Shown: piece after piece, positions 55,896 to 64,000 of the stretch
How positions within the stretch are numbered: position 1 is the first letter of the stretch
Layout of the letters: each line of letters opens with the position of its first letter
Source: Acidobacteriota bacterium
Lineage (GTDB): Bacteria; Acidobacteriota; Holophagae; Acanthopleuribacterales; Acanthopleuribacteraceae
Assembly: GCA_020439745.1 (NCBI GenBank)
Contig: JAGQSC010000015.1
Span: 310,001 to 374,000, forward strand
Length of the DNA: 64,000 nucleotides
Direction of reading: 5' to 3'
Made by a program: the position numbers and the translations under genes
The notes under the pieces: generated by a model
The model's database searches: none
Told to the model about the DNA's origin: nothing
What the model saw: only the letters and a program-made list of their open reading frames with translations

Positions 55896-58076
55896 ATGAG
55901 CCAATGTCACGCACATCACCATCACCACGACAGTCATCCACAGCAAGTTGTTAGCGGTGTAGGCGCCACCACAGAATACACCTGCCCCATGCATCCCGAG
56001 GTCAGACAGATGGGCCCAGGAAGTTGCCCCAAATGCGGTATGGCGCTTGAACCCGTCATTCCTACTGAGGAAACCCATGGGGATCCTGAACTTATAGATT
56101 TCACCAGGCGTTTTTGGATCGGACTTCTGTTGACGGTACCCATCTTTGTGACAGAAATGAGTGCACACTTGTTCCACATTCATCTGGTCACGCCACAGCA
56201 GTCGCAATGGCTGCAGCTGATTTTGGCAACGCCCGTGGTGCTCTATTCGGGCTGGCCGTTCTTCGAGCGAGGGTGGAAGTCTATCAAAGCCCGCTCACTG
56301 AACATGTTCACCCTTATCGCCATGGGAACCGGTGTGGCCTACCTAACCAGCTTGGCGTTTGTTATTTGGCCTCAAATCTTGCCAGAATCATTCCTCGTCA
56401 ACGGAATGGTGCCCATTTATTTTGAAGCAGCTTCCGTGATCATTGTGCTTGTCCTTGTCGGACAAATCATGGAACTGAAAGCCAGGCAAAAGACAAGTGG
56501 CGCCATTCGCGAACTGCTGGCCTTATCGCCCAAAACAGCCCGGCGGGTCACGGCTCATGGTCACGAAGAGGAAATTTCGATCGATGCGATCTTGGTCAAC
56601 GACCTAGTGCGCGTTTTACCTGGCGAAAAGGTGTCCGTTGACGGGACCGTCGTAGAAGGTCACAGTTTCGTGAATGAAGCCCTTGTGACTGGCGAATCCA
56701 TGCCCGTTGAGAAATCGCCCGGCGATCACACAGTCAGCGGGTCCATGAATGGCAAGGGAACGTTAATGGTCCGCGCCAAAAAGGTGGGCAGAGACACGTT
56801 GCTGGCCCAAATCGTTGAGATGGTCAGTCAAGCGCAACGTAGCCAAGCGCCCATTCAACGATTGGCAGATCGGGTCTCAGCATGGTTCGTACCTACCGTC
56901 ATGCTCACCGCCATGCTTGCCTTCCTTGGCTGGTGGTTTTTCGCACCCACTGAAGGGTTCAGTCACGGGATATTGTCTGCGATCTCGGTATTGATCATCG
57001 CCTGTCCGTGTGCCTTGGGTCTTGCGACGCCCATGTCAATTATGGTTGCAGTAGGTCGGGGCGCTCAACTGGGTGTTCTGATCAAGAACGCAACAGCGTT
57101 GGAGCGGCTTGAGAAAATCGACACCCTTGTCGTCGATAAGACCGGAACGATCACCGAAGGTAAGCCCAAACTGACAGACCTGGTGGTTCTACCCCACCGT
57201 CAACAGCCAGACATGCTCCGACTCGCCGCATCGCTTGAATTGGGCAGTGAACATCCACTGGGCCAGGCCATCGTTCAGGCCGCGCGCGAAGCTCAATTGG
57301 AAATCAGCAATGCCACCGACTTCCAGGCGGAAACCGGTATGGGCGTTTCCGGCCACATAAATCATCAACATGTCTTGTTGGGCAATGAACGACTGATGGC
57401 GCAGAACGGAATTGACACATCCCCACTCGCCAAGGAAGCTGAACAAAGCAGACTCTCCGGTGGAACCGCCATGTTCCTCGCCGTAGATGGCGACCTGTCG
57501 GCCCTAGTATCGGTGAAGGACCCCATCAAAAATAGTAGCCAATCTGCAATCCAGGCCCTGCGCCAAGCGAACATCCGCATCGTCATGTTGAGCGGAGACA
57601 ACCAAACTACGGCGCAAGCCGTAGCCCGTCAATTGGGAATCGATGAGGTTCACGCCGATGTATTGCCCCGGGACAAGAAGCACATCATTGAAACGATCAA
57701 AGCCAAGGGAGCGGTCGTAGCAATGGCGGGTGATGGGGTTAACGACGCGCCAGCCCTGGCCACCGCAGACGTAGGCGTTGCCATGGGGACGGGCACCGAT
57801 GTCGCCATGGAAAGTGCCGGCATCACACTCTTGAACGGCGACTTGCAACACTTGGTAACAGCCCTCAATCTCTCAAAAGAAACCATGAAGAACATACGCC
57901 AGAACCTTGTTTTGGCGTTCCTCTACAATGCTGCCGGAGTGCCCATAGCAGCGGGCGCATTGTTTGCCTTCACCGGTATGCTGTTGTCTCCGATGATTGC
58001 GGCACTTGCCATGTCATTATCGTCCGTAAGCGTCGTAGGCAACGCATTGAGGTTGAGGATGCAAAAACTTACATGA
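55896..58076 (+). CDS. copA: copper-exporting P1B-type ATPase
   Basis: The 726-residue pump expels Cu(I) from the cytoplasm. A His-rich N-terminus (HAHHHHHDSH) is followed by a heavy-metal-binding domain of the CPMHPEV...CPKCGM type (C30 to C47) instead of the usual CxxC ferredoxin-like domain. Then come about eight membrane helices with the metal-site CPC (370-372), the actuator TGES (265-268), the phosphorylation site DKTGT (414-418) and GDGVNDAPAL. ATG 55896 follows GGAGG. Confidence 0.95.
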   Translation: MSQCHAHHHHHDSHPQQVVSGVGATTEYTCPMHPEVRQMGPGSCPKCGMALEPVIPTEETHGDPELIDFTRRFWIGLLLTVPIFVTEMSAHLFHIHLVTPQQSQWLQLILATPVVLYSGWPFFERGWKSIKARSLNMFTLIAMGTGVAYLTSLAFVIWPQILPESFLVNGMVPIYFEAASVIIVLVLVGQIMELKARQKTSGAIRELLALSPKTARRVTAHGHEEEISIDAILVNDLVRVLPGEKVSVDGTVVEGHSFVNEALVTGESMPVEKSPGDHTVSGSMNGKGTLMVRAKKVGRDTLLAQIVEMVSQAQRSQAPIQRLADRVSAWFVPTVMLTAMLAFLGWWFFAPTEGFSHGILSAISVLIIACPCALGLATPMSIMVAVGRGAQLGVLIKNATALERLEKIDTLVVDKTGTITEGKPKLTDLVVLPHRQQPDMLRLAASLELGSEHPLGQAIVQAAREAQLEISNATDFQAETGMGVSGHINHQHVLLGNERLMAQNGIDTSPLAKEAEQSRLSGGTAMFLAVDGDLSALVSVKDPIKNSSQSAIQALRQANIRIVMLSGDNQTTAQAVARQLGIDEVHADVLPRDKKHIIETIKAKGAVVAMAGDGVNDAPALATADVGVAMGTGTDVAMESAGITLLNGDLQHLVTALNLSKETMKNIRQNLVLAFLYNAAGVPIAAGALFAFTGMLLSPMIAALAMSLSSVSVVGNALRLRMQKLT

Positions 58077-58102
58077 CTGCTGGTTGAAACGTCACGTACT
58101 CG

Positions 58103-58125
58103 GGGCCGGTCACCACCGGCCCTCT
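58103..58125 (+). terminator. intrinsic terminator after copA
   Basis: A perfect 8-bp GC-rich stem (GGGCCGGT / ACCGGCCC, 4-nt loop) lies 27 nt after the copA stop codon and is followed by TCTTTC. The U-tract is imperfect. Confidence 0.65.
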
Positions 58126-58220
58126 TTCGTTAGCAGGTGAACTTTCTAGTCAGACCAGAACTCCAGTGTTCCTTTCTGGATCCCCTTCACCTGACCATCG
58201 AGCTCCTGACACACGCGATG

Positions 58221-59225
58221 CTAGTCAGACGAATCGGCGATCCATACATCGTCGCCCATCTCCTTATGAGGCAGAACCAACGACTGCAACAGGTCTACTA
58301 GGTGTCCATCCAAATGATTTCCTCGGGTTTCATGCATATAGGCCAGGGCTTGATCATCTGCCATACCTGAATGATACGGCCTGTCCTCCGTCAAGGCCGA
58401 ATACACATCTGCCACAGAAACTATTTGTGCCTCGAAGGGTATCTCGTTCCCTTTCAGCCCTCTTGGATAACCACTACCGTCCAGTTGCTCGTGGTGCGAA
58501 AGTACAACCTCAGCCAAGTCCTCGGCCCCTTCAATGTGTCTAATCATCTCGTATGCCACCACGGGATGACGGTGGATGTGAGATCGCTCCTTCTCGTTTA
58601 GGTCGCCATTCTTGAGCAAAATATCATCGCGGACACCGATCTTACCTATATCGTGCAACAGACCACCAAGCCGTGCCAATTCAATACGGTCCGCGCTCAA
58701 GCCAGCCTTCTTTGCCAAGGCTTCTGCTAATTGTGCGACCTGCTCACAATGTCGTTCGGTTTGATCATCTCGCCACCTTAATGCCGAAGAAAAATTCTCA
58801 ACCGCACTAAGAAGGAGATCTCGGCGTCTGCTTCTTTCCACCCGATGCCGCGCTTCACGCTGAGATTCGACTTGTTGCGCCAGCAAGGCGGAAACAAGAC
58901 CAATCACCACATACGTCAACAAGGTCACTATTTGGTTCATGTTTTCAGCAACTTGTCCTTGCCACTGAATCGCCACATGGGTGCCGTAGAAGATACAAAT
59001 CGGAATGACCGTAAAGAAGAAACCCCGCATTCCAAACCAAATAGCTGCAGCGATCAACGGCACCATGTAGGCCATGCGCAGGAAAAGGTGGAAGGCGTGT
59101 TGAACATGTGCGCCCACCCCAGTGGTGTAGTGAAAAAGGGTAATCAGAATGATGGAACCAGCAAGGATTCCAACTCGAAACTTGGTATCGCGATCATTTG
59201 AGGTGTGGTGGTGATCTCTTCTCAT
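58221..59225 (-). CDS. membrane HD-GYP domain protein (putative c-di-GMP phosphodiesterase)
   Basis: The 334-residue protein has three or four N-terminal membrane helices (about residues 17-115), a helical linker, and an HD-GYP domain with HDIGK (191-195), RHP (219-221), HHE (244-246) and DGSGYP (249-254). These residues form the metal site of c-di-GMP phosphodiesterases. ATG 59225 follows GGAGG. No GGDEF protein is nearby. It follows the copper-efflux genes on the same strand, separated by a hairpin, so a functional link is possible but not shown. Confidence 0.88.
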   Translation of the reverse strand: MRRDHHHTSNDRDTKFRVGILAGSIILITLFHYTTGVGAHVQHAFHLFLRMAYMVPLIAAAIWFGMRGFFFTVIPICIFYGTHVAIQWQGQVAENMNQIVTLLTYVVIGLVSALLAQQVESQREARHRVERSRRRDLLLSAVENFSSALRWRDDQTERHCEQVAQLAEALAKKAGLSADRIELARLGGLLHDIGKIGVRDDILLKNGDLNEKERSHIHRHPVVAYEMIRHIEGAEDLAEVVLSHHEQLDGSGYPRGLKGNEIPFEAQIVSVADVYSALTEDRPYHSGMADDQALAYMHETRGNHLDGHLVDLLQSLVLPHKEMGDDVWIADSSD

Positions 59226-59237
59226 TTCCCACCTCCG

Positions 59238-59262
59238 AAAGGGGCCGGTTCGATCCGGCCCC
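59238..59262 (-). terminator. GC-rich hairpin between the DUF3347 and HD-GYP genes
   Basis: A perfect 8-bp stem (GGGGCCGG / CCGGCCCC, 6-nt loop) starts 9 nt after the DUF3347 stop and is followed on the minus strand by TTT. It ends two bases before the Shine-Dalgarno of the HD-GYP gene, so it may attenuate rather than fully separate the genes. Confidence 0.6.
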
Positions 59263-59271
59263 AAATTGAGA

Positions 59272-59742
59272 TTAATGCTTGTGAGGCTGTGCCGTCCCGC
59301 ACCGAAGCATGGCGCTGCCGAAATAGGGGTTCGCTACCTGGCCCTTCTGTAACCAACTGGCACCCTTTCCGTCAAAGGCCATACCGCAGTGAAAGGTGGT
59401 CCATCCGTGGATATGTGCCGCGTCAGCCAGCGAGATCGCAACGGTGGCAATCGATTCGAATTCCTTGCGAACGCCCTCTAGATCAGCAGCGGCCCGCCCG
59501 TTCTTAATGGCCGTCTTCAATTGTTCGACCCCATCGCTCCATGCCTTTTGGGCAGGAGCAGAAAGATGGTCGGCATGCATGCCAAGCGTTTCCTTTTCAA
59601 GCTTCTCCAAGGCGCTTTTCGCTTCCTCCAAATTGTCACCGGCGAGTGCTGCGTGACAATCACTATAAGCATCCAAGAAATTCGGTAGCGTATCGCCTGC
59701 CATGAGCATCGTGCCCACAAGTAAAACAACTAGTACTTTCAT
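59272..59742 (-). CDS. periplasmic DUF3347 protein
   Basis: The 156-residue protein has a signal peptide (MKVLVVLLVGTMLMAG), a helical body, and the DUF3347 end motif: FHCGMAFDGKGASWLQ, then NPYFGSAMLRCG. A short PHKH tail follows. DUF3347 also occurs at the end of CusB-type adaptors and free-standing in metal-efflux operons. Cys, Met and His near the end suggest a periplasmic copper role, which is inferred. The start is ATG 59742 (or 59745). It lies 11 nt after cusA. Confidence 0.85.
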   Translation of the reverse strand: MKVLVVLLVGTMLMAGDTLPNFLDAYSDCHAALAGDNLEEAKSALEKLEKETLGMHADHLSAPAQKAWSDGVEQLKTAIKNGRAAADLEGVRKEFESIATVAISLADAAHIHGWTTFHCGMAFDGKGASWLQKGQVANPYFGSAMLRCGTAQPHKH

Positions 59743-59753
59743 CATTCATCCTT

Positions 59754-62700
59754 TCATGTTGAGGTGTCTTGCACCCACGTTCTTTTTAAGTCGGCAACCA
59801 GGCTGTAGAGCATGGGCACCACCAATATCGTCAATATCTCAATAGCCATTCCGCCGAAGATGGGAATGGCCATGGGTTTCATAATGTCGGATCCACGCCC
59901 TGTGGAAGTGAGGATGGGGACCAGGGCAATCAACGTGGTCGCGGTAGTCATCAAGGCGGGACGAACCCGTCTAAGGCCGGCAAAGTGGGTCGCTTCTCGG
60001 ATCGCGTCCCGAGTCGCCGGTTGCTTCTCCTTGAAGCTGTCCTCCAGATAAGTGGCGATCAACACGCCATCATCAGAGGCAATGCCGAAAAGCGCCAGAA
60101 ATCCCACCCACACAGCCACGCTCAAATTCACAGGTCCCACGCCAAACAATTTGCCAACGTGCACGCCAAACAAGCTGAAATCCAGGAACCAAGGTTGGCC
60201 ATAGAGCCAAAGCAATATGAAGCCGCCGGACCAAGCCACCGCTATGGATGAAAAGATCAATGCAGTGGTCGTCACCTTGCGGAACTGAAGGTAGAGCAGG
60301 ATAAAGATAAAAAACAGAGAGACCGGCACGATGATCATGAGTCGCTGAGCCGCGCGTTGCTGATTTTGATAGCTACCCGCGTAGACCAACTCAACGTTTG
60401 GCGGACGTTTCAATTGTCCTGAACGTTCTTGCCCCTTGATGAATGTTTGCACTTCTTCGACTACATCTACTTCTGCTTTACCTGGCTGCTTATCGAAGAT
60501 CACGTAGCTGGTGAGAAACGTGTCTTCTGATTTGATGACTTGCGGACCTGTTTGATATTTCAGATCACTGATTTGTGAGAGCGGGATCTGTGCCCCGCTT
60601 GGTGTGGGGACAAGCACCTGGCTCAGTTTCTCAAGGTCATCGCGCAATTCACGTTGGTAACGGATACGAACCGGATAGCGTTCTCTACCCTCAACGGTGG
60701 TGGTGAGCCTGCGGCCACCAATGGCCATTTCAATCACCATCTGTACCTGCTCCAAGCGCACTCCATAACGGGCCATTGCTCGCCGATCCAAGTGAAACTC
60801 CAGGTAAGGCTTGCCAATAATCCGATCAGCGATCACGGAGTTGGGGTTCACAGACGGCACCTGTTTCAGGGCCTTCTCCAACTGGATGCCATATGCCTCA
60901 ATGGTTTCTAAATCAGGGCCCTTGACCTTGATACCCATAGGCGCACGCATACCGCTTTGCAACATGACCAGTCGCGCCGCGATGGGTTGGAGCCGAGGCG
61001 CTGATGTCGCGCCGGGCATCTTCCCCGCTCGAACGATCTCGTCCCAAATGTCGTCGGGCGATTTAATACCGGTCCAGGCCGCTCTTCCTTCGTTGAGTTC
61101 AGGCTCCAAAGGTAATCGCCACTGGCGGAAAGGCATACCCCTTTCATCGGGTATCAAACCGCCTGAGTCGTCGCGCTCGAAATGGCCCTTTACCTGGTAG
61201 GGTTCTCCATCGGGCGCAGCAAGCGGTTTACCGTCGCGGTCGCGCATCAAATCACGTTCATTAGGATTGAATCTGTAATTAAGTCGGCGACCCGATGCAT
61301 CGACCACATACTCGGGGAGGTAGTTGATCACAGTTTCAATCATGGAAATCGGAGCTGGATCCAACGGTGAATTCACCCGCCCCAACTTACCGACGCTACT
61401 TGTGATTTCGGGGATGTGTTCGAACGCCATGTCCTGTTTGCTCAGCACATCTGACGCCTCATTAATGGCCGCATGCACGGAAGTCGTTGGCATGTACAGA
61501 AAGGAACCTTCATCCAAAGGAGGCATAAACTCTCGACCCAACCCGGGGAAGGCATGCGCCAACGCTGCCACGGGTCGCGACACCCGCACAGATTGAGGAA
61601 TCCAATCGAATAGCCGATCGAAACCGCGCCAGATCAGCATTCCGAACAACAACAAAACCCCAGGCACTAAGAGACTCTTTAGGCGGTTTCTCAAGGCCCA
61701 GTCCAGCAGGCGGGGATACAACCACAAGAAGACCTGGAAAAACAGCAACAACCCGCCCACCGTAATGGCCACAAATCCGAAATTGAGCAAGAAACCCATT
61801 TGGGGACCAAACGGGTACCATTCTGTCGTAAGCAGACCCCCAACCACGATAATCGCGAGGAGATTGAACACAAATGGTAGTCGACGTTGCCATAACTCTG
61901 GCAGCCTTACGCGCCAAGTCTGGTAAGCCCAAAAGCACAAAAAGGCGAAACCGAACCACCATGCGACCCACCACATGCCCGCCAAACCCAACACCAGGGA
62001 AGCGGCCTGTTTTCCACGCACTACCCAAGTCTCACTGCGGGACTTTCCGAGTAACCAGTGTGCGAACGTGGGAATAAGTGTCAAGGCCACCACAAAGGCC
62101 GCCATCAAGGCAAAGGTCTTCGTGAATGCCAAAGGACGAAACAGCTTGCCCTCGCTCGCTTGCAACGCAAACACGGGCAAGAAGCTGACCACAGTCGTCG
62201 CGAGAGCTGTGAAAATGGCACCGGCCACTTCGCTCGCACCACTGTATATCGAGTGCAGGGTGGGTGTACCCGGCTCAGCTTCGTCCAAGCGTTTGAGGAT
62301 GTTTTCCACCAAAACAATCCCCATATCGACCAGGGTGCCGATGGCGATCGCAATCCCCGACAACGACACGATGTTAGAGTCCACTTGAAATAATTTCATA
62401 GTGATAAAGGTCATCAATACAGCTAACGGCAAAAGGCCTGACACCAAGAACGCGCTGCGCAAGTGCATCAGCATCGCCAAGATAACGATCACGGTGATGA
62501 GTATCTCGTGGCTCAATGCCGTGTTGAGCGTTCCGAGCGTTTCCTGAATGAGTCCCGAACGATCGTAAAACGGCACGATGGTGACGTGACTCTTGGTCCC
62601 GTCATCCAGTGTTTTCATAGGCAGACCGGGACTAATCTTGGTGATCTTTTCCTTGAGGTCACGAATCACTGCCAGTGGATTCTCGCCAAAGCGCACCACG

Positions 62701-63647
62701 ACCACACCGCCTACGGCTTCAACACCACCTTTATCCAACAAACCCCGTCGTTGCGCGGGTCCTAGCGAAACAACCGCCACATCCCTGACGTAGATGGGCA
62801 CGTTATTGGTCGTCTTGACGACGGTTTCCCGGATATCGTCCAAGCTCTTGATGAAACCCAGCCCGCGAATGAAATACTCAACCCGGTTAATTTCCAAGTT
62901 ACGGGCACCCACGTCCAGGTTCGACATGCGAACCGCTTGAAACACCTGGTCCAAGGTCACATAGTGTGCCCGCATCGCATCAGGGTTGACGTCGATTTGA
63001 TATTCCTGGACGTGCCCGCCCACAGAAGCCACTTCGGCGACGCCAGGCGAGGAGAGCAAGGCATAACGCACGTACCAATCCTGGATGGTTCGCAGTTCTT
63101 GAAGGTCCCATCCCCCCGTTACACGGCCTTGCTCGTCCCGACCTTCCAGGGTGTACCAAAAGACTTGACCGATTGCCGTGGCATCGGGTCCCAAGGTAGG
63201 TTGTACGCCTTCCGGTAAGGTGCCCGCTGGTAGACTATTGAGCTTCTCCAAGATGCGAGACCGAGTCCAATAGAACTCAGCCTCCTCCTTGAAAATGATG
63301 TAAATCGTAGAAAACCCAAACATGGAAAAGCTACGTACCGTCTGAACACTTGGCAGACCCAAAAGGGCCGTGGTCAAGGGATAGGTGATCTGGTCTTCTA
63401 CGTCTTGCGGCGACCTTCCCATCCATTCCGTAAATACAATCTGTTGGTTTTCACCGATGTCTGGAATGGCATCCACAGGAACTGGTTTGCGTTCGATGCT
63501 GCCCGTGTCCCAGTCAAAAGGTGCCACAAAGATCCCTGCACCCACGACAAAAAGCGTGAGCAGCACAACGACCAGCTTGTTGGTTAAGCAAAACCAGATA
63601 ACGTGGTCTAAAAGACTCTTTCTCAGGGGACTTTGTGGGTCACTCAT
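59754..63647 (-). CDS. cusA: CusA-family heavy-metal RND efflux pump
   Basis: The 1297-residue inner-membrane pump is the proton-driven part of a Cu(I)/Ag(I) tripartite exporter. Family landmarks are DAIPDIGENQQIVFTEW, SLSGIAIAIGTLVDMGIVLVEN without gaps, LDEGSFLYMPTT, and VMLQSGMRAPMGIKVKG, where the first Met matches a copper-binding Met of E. coli CusA. It is about 250 residues longer than E. coli CusA: an insert after helix 6 adds several hydrophobic segments, and another sits in the porter domain. ATG 63647 is chosen because GAGG lies nine bases upstream; it overlaps the adaptor gene by 8 nt. Confidence 0.94.
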   Translation of the reverse strand: MSDPQSPLRKSLLDHVIWFCLTNKLVVVLLTLFVVGAGIFVAPFDWDTGSIERKPVPVDAIPDIGENQQIVFTEWMGRSPQDVEDQITYPLTTALLGLPSVQTVRSFSMFGFSTIYIIFKEEAEFYWTRSRILEKLNSLPAGTLPEGVQPTLGPDATAIGQVFWYTLEGRDEQGRVTGGWDLQELRTIQDWYVRYALLSSPGVAEVASVGGHVQEYQIDVNPDAMRAHYVTLDQVFQAVRMSNLDVGARNLEINRVEYFIRGLGFIKSLDDIRETVVKTTNNVPIYVRDVAVVSLGPAQRRGLLDKGGVEAVGGVVVVRFGENPLAVIRDLKEKITKISPGLPMKTLDDGTKSHVTIVPFYDRSGLIQETLGTLNTALSHEILITVIVILAMLMHLRSAFLVSGLLPLAVLMTFITMKLFQVDSNIVSLSGIAIAIGTLVDMGIVLVENILKRLDEAEPGTPTLHSIYSGASEVAGAIFTALATTVVSFLPVFALQASEGKLFRPLAFTKTFALMAAFVVALTLIPTFAHWLLGKSRSETWVVRGKQAASLVLGLAGMWWVAWWFGFAFLCFWAYQTWRVRLPELWQRRLPFVFNLLAIIVVGGLLTTEWYPFGPQMGFLLNFGFVAITVGGLLLFFQVFLWLYPRLLDWALRNRLKSLLVPGVLLLFGMLIWRGFDRLFDWIPQSVRVSRPVAALAHAFPGLGREFMPPLDEGSFLYMPTTSVHAAINEASDVLSKQDMAFEHIPEITSSVGKLGRVNSPLDPAPISMIETVINYLPEYVVDASGRRLNYRFNPNERDLMRDRDGKPLAAPDGEPYQVKGHFERDDSGGLIPDERGMPFRQWRLPLEPELNEGRAAWTGIKSPDDIWDEIVRAGKMPGATSAPRLQPIAARLVMLQSGMRAPMGIKVKGPDLETIEAYGIQLEKALKQVPSVNPNSVIADRIIGKPYLEFHLDRRAMARYGVRLEQVQMVIEMAIGGRRLTTTVEGRERYPVRIRYQRELRDDLEKLSQVLVPTPSGAQIPLSQISDLKYQTGPQVIKSEDTFLTSYVIFDKQPGKAEVDVVEEVQTFIKGQERSGQLKRPPNVELVYAGSYQNQQRAAQRLMIIVPVSLFFIFILLYLQFRKVTTTALIFSSIAVAWSGGFILLWLYGQPWFLDFSLFGVHVGKLFGVGPVNLSVAVWVGFLALFGIASDDGVLIATYLEDSFKEKQPATRDAIREATHFAGLRRVRPALMTTATTLIALVPILTSTGRGSDIMKPMAIPIFGGMAIEILTILVVPMLYSLVADLKRTWVQDTST

Positions 63648-64000
63648 GGGCGTGGCCCTCATGTGAATCGCCCAATTGACGCGTCATAGAGCCGCAGCTA
63701 TACATCGCCGAACCGTAATAGGGGTTGGCGGTCTCCGACGTATTCTGCAACCAGTTGGCACCGCGACCAAGAGCCATCGGACAATGAAACTCCATGATTT
63801 CCAGTCCTTCGGGCACGCCAAATGATTCAAGCATGGTGGTCAACGATGTCGTTACCTGATCAAATTGAACGCGGGCTGCGTCGAGATCCATCACCGCATT
63901 CGCGCTATTCAGTGCGGCGGTCATTGGCTCCGATTGTTGATGCCACAATTTCATGGCTGCTGGGCCTAATAACCCATGATCGACTTGCAAAAGATGCTCG
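63640..64000 (-). CDS. C-terminal part of a CusB-type adaptor with DUF3347 (partial)
   Basis: The frame is open to the window edge. The visible 120 residues form a DUF3347 domain: VDHGLLGPAAMKLWHQ, then FHCPMALGRGANWLQ and NPYYGSAMYSCG, ending in a His-rich tail (HEGHAHE). Because it directly precedes and overlaps cusA, it is most likely the end of the periplasmic adaptor CusB, but a free DUF3347 protein cannot be excluded from this fragment. Confidence 0.75.
   Translation of the reverse strand, partial: EHLLQVDHGLLGPAAMKLWHQQSEPMTAALNSANAVMDLDAARVQFDQVTTSLTTMLESFGVPEGLEIMEFHCPMALGRGANWLQNTSETANPYYGSAMYSCGSMTRQLGDSHEGHAHE

Noticed and set aside
61510-62028. 172-codon minus-strand ORF inside cusA
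   Set aside because: It is an out-of-frame shadow of the cusA hydrophobic insert, without its own ribosome site or family motif.

Overview
This is chromosomal DNA from a bacterium with moderate GC and tightly packed housekeeping genes. Several features point to a diderm (Gram-negative-type) cell with meso-diaminopimelate peptidoglycan. MurE carries the DNPR motif of meso-DAP ligases, and there is a heptose-phosphate adenylyltransferase, a CusA-type RND pump with its adaptor, and FtsQ/L/I/W. Two Hanks-type Ser/Thr kinases, one with TPR repeats, a PASTA-tailed FtsI and a bacterial ALDH16 next to DeoC fit Acidobacteriota (Holophagae-like) or another group near the former Deltaproteobacteria. The phylum is inferred, not shown.

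Layout. 1-10.3 kb (+): end of a Ser/Thr kinase gene, a small coiled-coil protein, an M23 peptidase, secA, guaB, then rplM-rpsI-rpsB-tsf closed by a strong terminator. 10.4-18.5 kb (-): ubiA, rpsA, mutT, a membrane protein, purB and a DUF2520 protein, then a translationally coupled ECF sigma / anti-sigma / unknown trio. 18.5-25.4 kb: polyprenyl synthase, a leucine-dehydrogenase-type enzyme, rfaE2, trxA, a FliA/WhiG-type sigma factor preceded by two palindromes, a membrane protein, scpA-scpB and fmdB. 25.4-42.2 kb (-): a near-complete dcw cluster, mraZ-rsmH-ftsL-ftsI-murE-murF-mraY-murD-ftsW-murG-murC-(small ORF)-ftsQ-ftsA-ftsZ, followed by aat; murB and ddl are absent from it. 42.3-51.9 kb: arcA and arcC (no arcB between), a PAP2-type membrane phosphatase, tryptophanase, a TPR kinase and a POT peptide transporter. 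51.9-55.3 kb (-): a deoC-ALDH16 catabolic operon. 55.4-64 kb: a copper island with a CueR-like regulator, CopA, an HD-GYP protein, a free DUF3347 protein, CusA and the C-terminal end of an adaptor that also carries DUF3347.

How the genes work together. The dcw block supplies peptidoglycan precursors and the divisome. Its promoter lies inside five 10-nt-phased MraZ-like boxes, so MraZ probably controls its own operon. The copper island pairs cytoplasmic export (CopA) with trans-envelope export (CusA and adaptor); the copA promoter has the 19-bp spacer and central dyad typical of MerR/CueR control. DeoC makes acetaldehyde that the adjacent ALDH16 could oxidise. ArcA and ArcC are two steps of arginine fermentation.

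I found no insertion sequence, CRISPR array, rRNA, tRNA or prophage. Most genes are conserved core genes. The most distinctive signals are regulatory: the phased MraZ boxes, the tandem GTCAA-N4-TTGAC palindromes before the sigma gene, the CueR-type promoter, the palindrome over the deoC promoter, and divergent promoters sharing one -10 element between scpA and fmdB. The unknown third gene of the ECF operon and the 60-codon ORF in the murC-ftsQ gap are the best candidates for undescribed functions.
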